Shown one piece after another: positions 41,525 to 51,242 of a stretch of 64,000 nucleotides of DNA (the stretch's first letter is position 1; each line of letters starts with the position of its first letter). Where the stretch lies: positions 1 to 64,000 of the forward strand of contig NZ_VRZA01000008.1 in assembly GCF_008064665.1 (NCBI RefSeq), in the 5' to 3' direction. The notes beneath the pieces are model-generated. The model saw only the letters and a list, made by a program, of their open reading frames with translations. It did no database searches and was not told where the DNA came from. Made by a program: the position numbers and the translations under genes. Source of the DNA: Parahaliea maris. GTDB lineage: Bacteria; Pseudomonadota; Gammaproteobacteria; Pseudomonadales; Halieaceae.

Positions 41525-42049
41525 TCAGGCGGGCTGGAGCTTCACCCCGCAGTAGCGGCACAGGTAACGCCCGGTGCCGCGCTGGACACGGTTGTGCCGG
41601 GTGGTCGACAGCTCGTGATCGCGACAGGCACAGCGGTAGGGGTGGGTGCGCTGGCGGCGTTGGGGAATATCCGAGAGGTCGCGGTCAAAGGTCACCGTGG
41701 GCGCCACCCCCAGCAGGTCCATCACCGCCCGCCACTCGCGCCCGTGGGGGGCGACCCGGCGACGCTGGTACAGGGTGTGCACGATGTAGTGGGCCACTTC
41801 GTGGGGCACGGTATCTTCGAGGTTTTCCCGATAGTACTTGGCGAATATCCAGGGGTTGTAGCGAATCCAGCTGCGCCGCCCGTCGCTGCGAAACATGCCA
41901 GCGCTGCGCCCGCGCAGGTCAAAGCACACTGCGGGCACCGCGAACTCCCGACCCAGGGCCTGCCCCACGCGCGCCACGCAGGCGGCCGTGGCCTGCTCCA
42001 CCTCGCGGCGCTGCTCCGCCCCGATCGGCTCGATCTGTGACTGACTCAC
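41525..42049 (-). CDS. sprT: SprT-like zinc metalloprotein
   Basis: A 174-residue SprT-family protein. The zinc motif is H83-E84-V-A-H87 (HEVAH) with H102 in APHGREW as a likely third ligand. A C-terminal zinc ribbon has CAC near 140 and CRYC near 166. Related to the DNA-protein-crosslink protease Spartan, but the bacterial role is poorly known. The GTG start overlaps the stop of the upstream LysR gene by 3 bp (GTGA), so translation is coupled. Confidence 0.86.
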   Translation of the reverse strand: MSQSQIEPIGAEQRREVEQATAACVARVGQALGREFAVPAVCFDLRGRSAGMFRSDGRRSWIRYNPWIFAKYYRENLEDTVPHEVAHYIVHTLYQRRRVAPHGREWRAVMDLLGVAPTVTFDRDLSDIPQRRQRTHPYRCACRDHELSTTRHNRVQRGTGRYLCRYCGVKLQPA

Positions 42050-42972
42050 CCTGACTGTTCACCCTTCCCGTACTGGCCGGGCAGTATATCTGACCAGCTC
42101 TGCTGGCACAGGCTCAACCACTCGCTGAGGGCCGCACTGTGAAATTTGTCGCGGTGCAGTATGAGGTTGAGATGGCGGTGGAAATCGCGCCCGGGCACGG
42201 CCAGCGGCACCAGGGAGCCCCGGGCAAAAGCTTCCACCAGGCTGATCCGCGACAGGCAGCCCACCCCCAACCCGGACTCCACGGCCCGCTTGATGGCCTC
42301 GGTGTGGCTCAGCTCCATGCTGATGGACAGGTCCGGCAGAATGCCGTGCATGGCGCGGTCAAAAGTCTGGCGGGTGCCGGAACCCCGTTCCCTCACGATC
42401 CAGTCGAGACCCAGGAGATCATCGTCGCTCAGCGCGGGCCGCCCGGCCAGCGGATGACCGGGTGCGGCGAACACCTGCAATTCGTCCTCGCGCCAGTGCC
42501 GGGTCTCCAGGTCCGGATGGTGGAACTCCCCCTCCACCAGGCCCATATCCAGTTCGAAGGCCGCCACCATCTCCGCCACGCGCTCGGTATTGGCCACGGT
42601 GAGGCTGACATCGGCAGCGGGGAACCGGCGGCGGAAGTCGGCGATCATCTGAACCGCGAGATAGTTGCCGATGGTGAGGGTGGCGCCAACCTGCAGGCGC
42701 CCGGCCACCTCGCGCCCGGACAGGGCCTGCTCGAGCTCCCGGGCCTGGGCCAGCAGGTTTTCCGCCCTGGGCCGCAGCTGAGCCCCCAGCTCCGACAGCT
42801 GCAGCCGCTTGCCCCGCCGGTCGAACAGCTGCACCCCGAACTGGCTCTCGAGATCCTTGAGGGCGCCGCTGGCCGCGGACTGGGACATGGCCAGGTCTGC
42901 GGCGGCCCGGCTCACGTTCTCATGGCGGGCAGTGGCGAGGAAAACCTCGAGCTGGCGCAGGCTGAAGCGCAT
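42046..42972 (-). CDS. finR: LysR-family regulator, FinR-like
   Basis: A 308-residue LTTR: HTH at about 2-60 (LRQLEVFLATARHENVSRAAADL, MSQSAASGALKDLESQFG), effector domain at about 90-295. It is divergent from fpr with a 115-bp spacer, the arrangement of finR-fpr in Pseudomonas, where FinR activates fpr under oxidative stress. The symbol rests mainly on this context; CysB/MetR-type effectors cannot be excluded. Confidence 0.8.
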   Translation of the reverse strand: MRFSLRQLEVFLATARHENVSRAAADLAMSQSAASGALKDLESQFGVQLFDRRGKRLQLSELGAQLRPRAENLLAQARELEQALSGREVAGRLQVGATLTIGNYLAVQMIADFRRRFPAADVSLTVANTERVAEMVAAFELDMGLVEGEFHHPDLETRHWREDELQVFAAPGHPLAGRPALSDDDLLGLDWIVRERGSGTRQTFDRAMHGILPDLSISMELSHTEAIKRAVESGLGVGCLSRISLVEAFARGSLVPLAVPGRDFHRHLNLILHRDKFHSAALSEWLSLCQQSWSDILPGQYGKGEQSG

Positions 42973-43087
42973 CTTTTATCCGTATTTCCGATATTGTTTA
43001 TCCATTATTCCCGTTTTACCAATATATGAAAAGCCCCTAGACTGCCGCCATCAACGACTCGCCTTTTCACACAGAGGAAACCGCAAG
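42973..43087 (+). promoter_or_regulatory. Divergent finR-fpr promoter region
   Basis: An AT-rich spacer between two start codons, clearly lower in GC than its flanks. It must hold both promoters and the FinR-like operator. AGAGGAAA just before the fpr ATG is the ribosome binding site. I cannot mark the operator with certainty. Confidence 0.55.
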
Positions 43088-43861
43088 ATGGCCACACTGC
43101 TCCGGGAACAGGTCACTGAAGTCCACCACTGGACCGACCGGCTGTTCAGCTTCAAAACCACCCGCGACCAGGGCTTCCGCTTCAAAAACGGTTATTTCAC
43201 CATGATTGGCCTGGAACACGAGGGCAAGCCCCTGCTGCGGGCCTATTCCATGGCCAGCGCCAATTACGAGGACCAGCTGGAGTTCTTCAGCATCAAGGTC
43301 CCGGACGGCCCCCTGACCTCCAAGCTGCAGAACATCCAGGTGGGCGACGAGCTGCTCATCAACAGCAAGGCCACTGGCACCCTGGTGCTGGACAACCTGC
43401 TGCCGGGCCGCAACCTCTACCTGATCGCCACCGGCACCGGACTGGCGCCCTTCCTGTCCATTATCAAGGACCCGGAAATCTACGAGGCCTTCGACCGGGT
43501 CATCCTGACCCACGGCTGCCGCTATGTGGAGGAACTGGCCTACCAGGAGGCGATCACCGAGCACCTCCCCAACCACGAGTACCTGGGTGAGGACGTGCGC
43601 AGCAAGCTGGTGTACTACCCGACAGTGACCCGGGAGGAATTTCGCAATACCGGCCGCCTGACCGATCTCCTCGGCAGCGACAAGCTGCCCACGGACATCG
43701 GCCTGGAGCCGATCAACCCCGAGCACGACCGCTTCATGATCTGCGGCAGCCCGAGCATGCTCAAGGATATCTGCGCCCTGCTCGACGGACGCGGCTTCCG
43801 TGAGTCCCGCCACGGCAAGCAGGCCCACTACGTCATCGAGCGGGCCTTCGTAGAAACCTGA
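43088..43861 (+). CDS. fpr: Ferredoxin/flavodoxin-NADP+ reductase
   Basis: A 257-residue FAD enzyme with RAYSMAS (51-57) for FAD, ATGTGLAPFLS near 118 for NADP and the C-terminal HYVIERAFVET typical of bacterial class I FPRs. It passes electrons between NADPH and ferredoxin or flavodoxin. The ATG at 43088 with AGAGGAAA is clear; the longer frame from 42809 lies inside the divergent lysR. It could serve the Rieske oxygenase, but its main role is probably redox homeostasis and Fe-S repair. Confidence 0.93.
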   Translation: MATLLREQVTEVHHWTDRLFSFKTTRDQGFRFKNGYFTMIGLEHEGKPLLRAYSMASANYEDQLEFFSIKVPDGPLTSKLQNIQVGDELLINSKATGTLVLDNLLPGRNLYLIATGTGLAPFLSIIKDPEIYEAFDRVILTHGCRYVEELAYQEAITEHLPNHEYLGEDVRSKLVYYPTVTREEFRNTGRLTDLLGSDKLPTDIGLEPINPEHDRFMICGSPSMLKDICALLDGRGFRESRHGKQAHYVIERAFVET

Positions 43862-43886
43862 GCAGAAACCTGAACCGAAACCGGTA

Positions 43887-45590
43887 CTACTGCGCGTCAC
43901 CCACGTCGAGGTGTTCGCGCAGTTCCCGCTTGAGGAACTTGCCGTTGGCATTGCGCGGCAGGGGGTCATCCAGGAACCAGAGATAGCGCGGTACCTTGAA
44001 CGGGGCCAGCAGGCCGGCGCAATGTGCCCGCAGCTGGTCAGCGCTGGCGCTGGCGTCCTCGTTCAGGTACACGGCGGCACCGACTTCTTCCCCAAGGCGG
44101 TCATCCGCCACCGCAAACACCACACACTCGGCCACGCTGTCATGGGAAAACAAGGCGTTTTCCACCTCGGCGCAGTAGACGTTCTCGCCACCGCGCAGCA
44201 CCATGTCCTTGGCCCGGTCCACCAGGAAGATAAAACCGTCCTCGTCCAGGTAGGCGATGTCGCCGGTGTGCAGCCAGCCCTCGGTGATTGATTCCGCGGT
44301 GGCCTCGGGACGGTTCAGGTAGCCCTTGATGACCGGCGCCCCGCGCACCCACAGCTCCCCGATCTCGCCGGGGGGCAGCGCCTCCCCCGTCGGGCCGACA
44401 CACTGCGCCTCGAAGGTCGGCATGGCCGGCCCCACACTGGCGGGTTTGTTGCTGAAGAAAACCGAGGACACCGCCGCAATAATCCCGCAGGTCTCGGTCA
44501 TGCCGTAGCCGGTATTGGGACGCGCGTTGGCGGTCAGCTGGTCGATCTTTTCCACCAGGTCCGGCTGCAGGGCCGCGCCGCCGCCGCCCAGGGTCTTGAG
44601 GGAGGAGGTATCGCGCCGCTCGAAGTCCGGGTGCATCAGGATTTCCCGGGCCATCATCGGCACCGCATTGAATACCGTGACCCGCTCGCGCTCGATCAGG
44701 GCCAGGGCCTCCTCAGGGTCCCACTTGTACATGTGCACCATGCAGCCGCCGGCCACCGTGGTGGCGTGAGCCACGCAGTTGTTACCGGTCACATGGAACA
44801 GGGGAGTGGCCAGCAGCGACACCAGGGTCTCTGGCGGCGCTTCGGGATCGGCCGGCTCTGCCTCCCCGGCCAGCACCAGGGCCTGAGTCTGCACCGCGGT
44901 CGAGAAGGCCACGTTGAGCACATTGTTCACGCAGCCGCGATGGGTCAGGCGCGCCCCCTTGGGCCGACCGGTAGTGCCGGAGGTGTAGAAAATACAGGCG
45001 TCGTCCTCCGGGTCGATCAGGGCCTCGGGAAGGCTGCCGGGCGTATTGACCACATCCATCCACTCGCAGACCCAGTCGGGCACCGCGTCTTCCATGCGCA
45101 CGGCGGCAACCACCAACTCCGGGAAGTTTTCACGAATAGCCGCGAAGCGCTGCAGCCGCTCGCGGTCACAGATCAGGACTTTCGGCGCAGAGTCCTCCAG
45201 CGCGAACTGCATTTCGCTTTCCACCCACCAGGCATTCATACCCACGGCCACAGCACCCATGGCAGTCACCGCCCAGTAGGCCAGCATCCACTCGGGGTAG
45301 TTGCGCATGGCAATGGCGACCCGATCGCCGGGCCTCACCCCCTGCTGCTGCAGCCAGGTAGCGACCGAGGCGACGATTTCATGGGCTCCGGCATAACTGA
45401 GGCGCTCGTCCTGGTAAACCAGATAATCGGCTGCGCCGTGGGCGGCGCTCGCCAGCCAGATTTCCCGCAGTGAAGGTGGAGCGTGGCAATAGGTGCGGAT
45501 GGCGACGCCGCCGACTTCCGCTGTGGTGACTTCGAAGGGCTGGCCCTCGGCGGTCAGTTGATCCCAGGCCTCTTTCAGGTGTTGATACAC
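43887..45590 (-). CDS. Acyl-CoA synthetase (ANL superfamily)
   Basis: A 567-residue adenylate-forming ligase. FYTSGTTGRPKGARLTH is the AMP/ATP loop near 210; NTGYGMTETCG near 357 and GWLHTGDIAYLDEDGF near 430 are the conserved A5 and A7 motifs. The C-terminal domain has MVLRGGENVYCAEVE and the catalytic Lys near the end in NANGKFLKREL. It activates a carboxylic acid to its CoA ester; substrate (fatty, branched or steroid-type) unknown. GTG start with GGGAGAG upstream. Divergent from the phosphotransferase gene. Confidence 0.88.
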   Translation of the reverse strand: MYQHLKEAWDQLTAEGQPFEVTTAEVGGVAIRTYCHAPPSLREIWLASAAHGAADYLVYQDERLSYAGAHEIVASVATWLQQQGVRPGDRVAIAMRNYPEWMLAYWAVTAMGAVAVGMNAWWVESEMQFALEDSAPKVLICDRERLQRFAAIRENFPELVVAAVRMEDAVPDWVCEWMDVVNTPGSLPEALIDPEDDACIFYTSGTTGRPKGARLTHRGCVNNVLNVAFSTAVQTQALVLAGEAEPADPEAPPETLVSLLATPLFHVTGNNCVAHATTVAGGCMVHMYKWDPEEALALIERERVTVFNAVPMMAREILMHPDFERRDTSSLKTLGGGGAALQPDLVEKIDQLTANARPNTGYGMTETCGIIAAVSSVFFSNKPASVGPAMPTFEAQCVGPTGEALPPGEIGELWVRGAPVIKGYLNRPEATAESITEGWLHTGDIAYLDEDGFIFLVDRAKDMVLRGGENVYCAEVENALFSHDSVAECVVFAVADDRLGEEVGAAVYLNEDASASADQLRAHCAGLLAPFKVPRYLWFLDDPLPRNANGKFLKRELREHLDVGDAQ

Positions 45591-45775
45591 AGTCTCTCCC
45601 AGTTATCGGCAGTTATCGGGAAGGGCGAGCATAACGGCTGAGGACGGTGCGCTCAATCACTCTGGAATACTGTCACCAGCGGTCAACTTTTTTGTAGGAT
45701 AACGTCATTGCCGCTCCATCCGGCGGACAACAGACTGAAGCCCTTTTTGCCCTACGCCAGTCCCCAGGAATCATA

Positions 45776-46795
45776 ATGAATACACAACAGCTCGACACCC
45801 GCCGCCTGGCGGCCTATCTGAAGCAGCACATCCCCGGTCTCGACGGCGAACTGACTGCGGAAAAATTTGCCGGCGGCCAGTCCAACCCCACCTTCAAACT
45901 GAGCTGTGGCGACAGAGCCTTCGTCCTGCGCCGCAAGCCACCGGGCGAACTGCTCCCCTCTGCCCACGCGGTGGACCGCGAATTCCGGGTGATCAGCGCC
46001 CTCCAGGACACCGACGTTCCCGTGCCCCGCACCTACACCCTGTGCGAGGATGACAGCGTGATCGGCTCGATGTTCTACGTCATGGAGTACATGGAAGGCC
46101 GCATTCTGTGGGATCCGCTACTGCCTGAAGCCGCCGACAACAGCGAGCGTGCGGCCTACTACGACGCCATGAACAAGACCATGGCCGCCCTGCACAGCGT
46201 GGATATCGACGCCGTGGGGCTGTCGGACTACGGCAAGCCGGGCAACTATTTCGAGCGCCAGGTGGGCCGCTGGACCAAGCAGTACCGGGCGTCGGAGATG
46301 GAATCCATCCCGCACATGGAAAAGCTGATCGAATGGCTACCGGCCAATATGCCGGCAGACGATGGCACCGTCAGCCTGGTGCACGGTGACTACCGCCTCG
46401 ACAACATGATGTTCCACCCCGCAAAACCCGAGGTGATTGCACTGCTGGACTGGGAACTATCGACTCTGGGCCACCCGCTGGCGGATCTCGCCAACCAGTG
46501 CATGGCCTGGATGCTGCCGCGGGACAGCAGCATGAAAGGACTGGCAGGCGTCGACCGGGCCGCGCTGGGCATTCCCTCCGACGAGGAGTACATCGCCCGC
46601 TACTGCGAGCGCACCGGCCGCAGCGGCATCGACAACTGGAACTTTTACCTGGCCTTCTCCCTGTTCCGCCTGGCGGCGATCGTGCAGGGTATCCGCAAGC
46701 GCGCCGAGATTGGCACCGCCTCCAGTGCCGAAGCCGATGCCCGCGGCGCGCTGGTGTTCCCGCTGGCCGAAATGGGCGTCAGCCTGATCGAATAA
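45776..46795 (+). CDS. ACAD10-type phosphotransferase (APH family)
   Basis: A 339-residue kinase-fold protein. FAGGQSNPTFKL at the start is followed by RKPPGELLPSAHAVDREFRV, and by the catalytic loop VHGDYRLDNMMFHP near 203 and LLDWELSTLGHPLADLA near 225. Such proteins accompany acyl-CoA dehydrogenases (as in ACAD10/11) and are thought to phosphorylate 4-hydroxyacyl-CoA or related intermediates, which fits the surrounding acyl-CoA synthetases. Convergent with the patatin gene. Confidence 0.87.
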   Translation: MNTQQLDTRRLAAYLKQHIPGLDGELTAEKFAGGQSNPTFKLSCGDRAFVLRRKPPGELLPSAHAVDREFRVISALQDTDVPVPRTYTLCEDDSVIGSMFYVMEYMEGRILWDPLLPEAADNSERAAYYDAMNKTMAALHSVDIDAVGLSDYGKPGNYFERQVGRWTKQYRASEMESIPHMEKLIEWLPANMPADDGTVSLVHGDYRLDNMMFHPAKPEVIALLDWELSTLGHPLADLANQCMAWMLPRDSSMKGLAGVDRAALGIPSDEEYIARYCERTGRSGIDNWNFYLAFSLFRLAAIVQGIRKRAEIGTASSAEADARGALVFPLAEMGVSLIE

Positions 46796-46821
46796 GCGCG
46801 GATTATCCGCTACACCCAGCC

Positions 46822-48519
46822 TCAGGCGGCGGCGCGGCCGTCCTTGCTTGCGCCGTCGCTGGAGGCGGCCTTCTTGCCGCCGGTGCTGGCGCGGGCCCGT
46901 CCGGCCCGGGCCTTGGGCGCACTCTTGGTCTTGGTACGGCTTTTGGCCTTGGCGCCACTCTTTGGCTGGGGCTCGGGTATCTGCGCCATACGCTCGCGCA
47001 GGGCCTCCCGGTCGGAACGGGTCGCCGGTGGACGGCGGCGGGAAGAGCGCGGCCGGTGATAGTCCTCTGCCTTCGGCCGCAGGTCACCGTATTCGAAGCG
47101 GTGCAGGATCTCCTCCATGGTGCGGCTGATCTTGGTGCAGACGCGAATGGTCTCGATGTGGGGATAGGCGCTGTGCTCTCCCCCTTCCACCAGGGCCAGC
47201 AGTTCCTTCTCCGAGATATGTGACAGAATCTTGGTCGGGTTGTACCAGCGGAAGCTGGGAATGATGTTGATATCGCCGCTGTACTCCTGGTCGATCAGGC
47301 TGTGAATGCCGTTCATCAACAGGTTGAAGCGCGGCCAGGTGTCGCCGTTTTTCTGGACCATGCCGCGATAGAAATTGAGCAGTTCCCGGCCCATGCCGAT
47401 ACCGAGGCTACCCACGGAAGCCACCAGTTTGCCGCGCTTGCCACTGCGGTTGAGGAACGGCGTGGCAATCGGGTTCACCATGCTCACAATGTAGTGATTG
47501 GTGCTGAACAGCCGCGACAGGCGCTTGGCCGGCAGGTCGTCGGCGATCGAGCCGTCCACCCACTTGCGGGTGGGCAGGTAGGGCTGGGCCTCGCCGTGGA
47601 CGTTCTTGGCCATGAGCATGACCGGCGGAAAGACGCCGGGTACGGCGCAGGAGGCCATGACCGCCGAGCGCACGTAAACGTTGGGTGAGGTAATGGCATT
47701 GAGCAGGCGCGAACGCTGGTGCTGTTCCGCCGGCGCTACCGTAATACTGATCTGGCGACCGGTTTTTTCGTAGGCCTCCTGGAAGGTCAGGTCCGGTACC
47801 AACCCGTCGATAATGGCCTCCAGACCACGTACATCGATCTGCGCGTTGGCGCCAAAGAACATGCGAGAGAAGGCGTTGGCCTCTTTCTCGGCCTCGAAGT
47901 GCATGGAACTGGGGTCGAAGACATGTTGTAGCTCTTCATCGGTGTGGGTACCAACGACACCGGCGACCAGCGAACCGGCACTGGAGCCGGAAATCACCCG
48001 GGGCAGCAATCCCTGTTCCAGCAGGGCCCGCACCACGCCCATATGGTAGAAGCCGAGGACGCCGCCGCCACTGAGCATGAGGGCAGAGCGGCCGAAACAG
48101 ATATTGGAGCGATAGAAAAAGTCCAGCTTGGTCTGGGTGTCGATCTCGTCGGACTTGAGCTCGGCCAGGAAGCGCAGGGAGTCGTCGATTTCGTCGATGT
48201 ACTGCTCGATCAACTGCTTGGTGCCGAACTTGGCGCGGTGATAGAGGGAACTCCGCCCCATTCCGCCCATATTGCCGTGAATACCCTCATTCAGTGCAAA
48301 CAGCAGGCCATGGTGGTCGTGCCGGGAGCGCAGGGCCCGCAGCCGGTCCAGGCGCATACGAATCTGGGCATAGTCGTACTGGCGGGTCTGGTCGACTTCC
48401 CGCCAGCGCTTTTCGCCGGAGATCTCGTCGTGGGCAATGGCCGCATCGCGCCACTCCTCATAGCTGGTGCTCCGATCCATCTGCTTTTCCAGCTGGCGGA
48501 GCTTGCGCGCGTGTCTCAC
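46822..48519 (-). CDS. Patatin-like phospholipase with DUF3336 domain and basic tail
   Basis: A 565-residue lipase. A DUF3336 region (about 1-140) precedes the patatin domain: GGGVLGFYHMG (151-161) forms the oxyanion hole, S180 in GSSAG is the nucleophile, and D322 in KWVDGSIADD completes the dyad (DGS in place of DGG/DGA). Relatives hydrolyse triacylglycerol or phospholipids. After about residue 500 comes a Lys/Arg/Ala/Ser-rich tail resembling the basic tails of AlgP- or PhaF-like proteins, which may bind nucleic acid or granules. GTG start with GAGGT upstream. A role with the neighbouring fatty-acid activation genes is likely. Confidence 0.87.
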   Translation of the reverse strand: MRHARKLRQLEKQMDRSTSYEEWRDAAIAHDEISGEKRWREVDQTRQYDYAQIRMRLDRLRALRSRHDHHGLLFALNEGIHGNMGGMGRSSLYHRAKFGTKQLIEQYIDEIDDSLRFLAELKSDEIDTQTKLDFFYRSNICFGRSALMLSGGGVLGFYHMGVVRALLEQGLLPRVISGSSAGSLVAGVVGTHTDEELQHVFDPSSMHFEAEKEANAFSRMFFGANAQIDVRGLEAIIDGLVPDLTFQEAYEKTGRQISITVAPAEQHQRSRLLNAITSPNVYVRSAVMASCAVPGVFPPVMLMAKNVHGEAQPYLPTRKWVDGSIADDLPAKRLSRLFSTNHYIVSMVNPIATPFLNRSGKRGKLVASVGSLGIGMGRELLNFYRGMVQKNGDTWPRFNLLMNGIHSLIDQEYSGDINIIPSFRWYNPTKILSHISEKELLALVEGGEHSAYPHIETIRVCTKISRTMEEILHRFEYGDLRPKAEDYHRPRSSRRRPPATRSDREALRERMAQIPEPQPKSGAKAKSRTKTKSAPKARAGRARASTGGKKAASSDGASKDGRAAA

Positions 48520-48620
48520 TGGCTTACCTCGGGATTTAGTGGACTTTCAAGGATAAAACATTACAGCGGCTGAGCACAGGGCCAGCCAGAACTGGCCCGG
48601 GGTGGCAGGAAACTGGCCGA

Positions 48621-50183
48621 TCAGTCCTCCGGGGAACCCTCCCCGGCCTTGTCAGCTTCCTTACGATACTGCTCCACAAGGTGCTTTTTGTACAGCTTCC
48701 CATTGTCCATCCGGGGCAGCTTTTCGTGGAAATCAAGGCTCCGGGGCACCTTGATGTGGCTGAGCCGCTCACGCAGCCACTCCAGCAGCTCGAAGGCGAC
48801 CTCGTCGGTGGCATCCGCCCAGTTCTGGGGCTCTACCACGGCCTTGACCTCCTCGCCAAACTCGGTGTTGGGAATGCCGAATACCGCCACGTCGGCCACC
48901 TTGTCGTGGGTGATCAGCAGGTTTTCGACCTCCTGCGGATAGATATTCACCCCACCTGAAATAATCATGAAATTCTTGCGATCGGTCAGGTAGAGGAAGC
49001 CGTCCCGGTCCACGTAGCCCACGTCCCCGGTGGTGGCCCAGCCGCGGTCGTTGTAGGCCTCGGCGGTCTTGCCCGGCTCGCCGTGGTACTCGAAGGTGGC
49101 CTGGTCGCCGGAGAAGTACACCGTACCGATTTCACCCGGCGGCAGTTCGTTGCCGTCGTCATCGAGAATATGCAGTTCTCCCAGCAGGGCGGGCCCCACC
49201 GAACCCTTGTGAGTCAACCAGCTGGCGGAGTCGATAATGGTCACGCCAATGCCCTCGCTGGCGGCGTAGTACTCCACGATAACCTCGCCCCACCAGTTGA
49301 TCATCTGCTCCTTCACTTCCACCGGGCACGGCGCCGCGGCGTGGATCGCGAACTGCATGCTGCTCACGTCGTACCGCTTGCGCACCTCCTCCGGCAGCTT
49401 GAGCATGCGAATGAACATGATGGGCACCCACTGGCTGTGGGTCGCCCGGTGTTCCTCGATCAACTGCAGGGCGTGTTCGGGCTCGAATTTTTCCATCACG
49501 ATGGACGTGCCGCCCTGGTGGATGGTCATGAAATTATAATGCAGGGGAGCCGCGTGATAGAGCGGCGCCGGCGACAGATAGACCGTCTCCTCGCCGAAGC
49601 CGAAAGCGGCGCCCAGGGTCGCCGCCAGGGGAAACTCCGCCAGCACGTCTTCACTGTGGGGGGGCACAAAGACCCCCTTGGGCTTGCCGGTCGTCCCGGA
49701 GGAGTACAGCATGGCCACGCCGTTGCCCTGGTCGACAATGGGCTCGGCGGGCTGGGCATCCACCGCCTCCTCCCAGGAATCGAAACCGTCGCAGATACCG
49801 CCCACCATGTACCAGCCCTTGAGACCGCCTAGCTGCTCGCGCAGGCCGCTGGCCATGTCCTTCAGCTTGTAGGAGCCGATAAACACCTCGGCGTCGCAGT
49901 TCTGAAGGATATAGGCCGTCTCCTCCTTCTGCAGGTGGGTACTGATGGGGGTAAAAATGATACCGGCCCGCTGGGCCGCCCAGCAGATCTCCAGAAAATG
50001 GCGGTTGTTCTCCATCATCATCGCGATGTGCGCGCCCTTGGCCACACCGAGAGAACGAAACAGCTGGGCCCCCTGGTTACTGCGCTGGTCGAGTTGGGCG
50101 TAGGTCACCATCTCCCCGGAATCACCCATGATGAAAGCGGGTTTGTGGGGGTAGGTCTGGGCGGTCACACTGGGATGCGGCAT
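48621..50183 (-). CDS. Acyl-CoA synthetase (ANL superfamily)
   Basis: A 520-residue ligase with MLYSSGTTGKPKGV, VEYYAASEGIG, WATTGDVGYVDRDGFLYL and MIISGGVNIYPQEVE; the catalytic Lys lies near the end in MDNGKLYKKHL. It resembles the FadD4/FadD13-like synthetases of steroid and lipid degraders. It differs clearly from the paralogue at 43887. ATG at 50181-50183; divergent from the D-amino-acid operon with a 224-bp spacer. Confidence 0.88.
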   Translation of the reverse strand: MPHPSVTAQTYPHKPAFIMGDSGEMVTYAQLDQRSNQGAQLFRSLGVAKGAHIAMMMENNRHFLEICWAAQRAGIIFTPISTHLQKEETAYILQNCDAEVFIGSYKLKDMASGLREQLGGLKGWYMVGGICDGFDSWEEAVDAQPAEPIVDQGNGVAMLYSSGTTGKPKGVFVPPHSEDVLAEFPLAATLGAAFGFGEETVYLSPAPLYHAAPLHYNFMTIHQGGTSIVMEKFEPEHALQLIEEHRATHSQWVPIMFIRMLKLPEEVRKRYDVSSMQFAIHAAAPCPVEVKEQMINWWGEVIVEYYAASEGIGVTIIDSASWLTHKGSVGPALLGELHILDDDGNELPPGEIGTVYFSGDQATFEYHGEPGKTAEAYNDRGWATTGDVGYVDRDGFLYLTDRKNFMIISGGVNIYPQEVENLLITHDKVADVAVFGIPNTEFGEEVKAVVEPQNWADATDEVAFELLEWLRERLSHIKVPRSLDFHEKLPRMDNGKLYKKHLVEQYRKEADKAGEGSPED

Positions 50184-50407
50184 GTCGTAGATACCTCGTT
50201 ACGGCGCTTTCGGCGCGTTATCGTTATTCCGGCGCCACACTATAGAACCTGCGGGAAGGGGCTGGCAATGGCGGCTACCGCCTCGCTGGTATTACTGATA
50301 GTCCGGCGCTGGACCTAGCGGGCCCCGAGTCGCATCTACTAGAATGGGTGCAGACGTGTCAGTTTCCTGTGCCGCCACCACGCAGCGGCAGTTTCATGAG
50401 GTACCCC

Positions 50408-51199
50408 ATGCTTCCTTCCCAGGCTCTCTCTCCCGCCGAGCTGCGCCAACGCATTCGCAGCGGTGACCACCGCGGCAACACATCCGGCTTTGCGCAGGGG
50501 TTTGTACAGTGCAACCTGGCCATTTTACCGGCCGAGTGGGCGGCGGACTTCCTGCGTTTCTGCCAGTTGAATCCGCGCCCCTGCCCGCTGGTCGGTATGT
50601 CCACCAGCCCCGGCGATGTCGCGCTACCACCTTTGGGGGATATCGACATACGGACCGACGTGCCAAGCTACCGCGTTTTCCGCGAGGGGGAACTCGTGGA
50701 TGAAGTGCATGACATCCGCGAACTCTGGCGTGATGATCTGGTCACCTTTGCCCTGGGTTGTTCCTTTTCCTTCGAGGAGGCGCTGCTGGCGGACGGCCTG
50801 GAAGTGCGCAATGTCACCCAGGGGGTGAACGTGCCAATGTACCGCACCAATATTCCCTGCCAGGCAGCGGGCGCCTTTGCCGGCAACATGGTTGTCAGCA
50901 TGCGGCCCTTTCGCGCCGCGGACGCCATCCGGGCAGTGCAGATCTGCACCCGTTTTCCCGCGGTACACGGTGCACCGGTCCACCTGGGAGATCCGGCGGA
51001 AATCGGTATTGCCGACCTTTCACGGCCGGACTACGGTGATGCAGTGACGCTGGAAGAAGGCGAACTGCCCGTGTTCTGGGCCTGCGGAGTGACACCCCAG
51101 GTGGCTCTGGAGAAGGCCCGGCCGCCGTTCGCGATTACCCACAGCCCGGGCTGCATGCTGGTGACCGACCTGCGCAACAGCCGCCTCGCTGTGATGTAG
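50408..51199 (+). CDS. DUF1445 protein, D-glutamate cyclase-like (YcsI family)
   Basis: A 263-residue protein of the YcsI/DUF1445 family (signatures [66 protein letters not shown]). In mammalian D-glutamate cyclase (DGLUCY) this domain is fused to DUF4392; the enzyme interconverts D-glutamate and 5-oxo-D-proline. Bacillus carries ycsI beside the 5-oxoprolinase genes, as here. ATG 50408 follows GAGGT at a good distance; ATG 50396 is the alternative. First gene of the operon. Function by family and context. Confidence 0.85.
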   Translation: MLPSQALSPAELRQRIRSGDHRGNTSGFAQGFVQCNLAILPAEWAADFLRFCQLNPRPCPLVGMSTSPGDVALPPLGDIDIRTDVPSYRVFREGELVDEVHDIRELWRDDLVTFALGCSFSFEEALLADGLEVRNVTQGVNVPMYRTNIPCQAAGAFAGNMVVSMRPFRAADAIRAVQICTRFPAVHGAPVHLGDPAEIGIADLSRPDYGDAVTLEEGELPVFWACGVTPQVALEKARPPFAITHSPGCMLVTDLRNSRLAVM

Positions 51200-51242
51200 G
51201 CATTGGACAAACCTTGAGAACTGACAGACGGAACCAGAAACG

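Noticed and set aside
42809-43087. N-terminal extension of fpr
   Set aside because: It lies inside the divergent lysR gene; the ATG at 43088 has a clear ribosome binding site.
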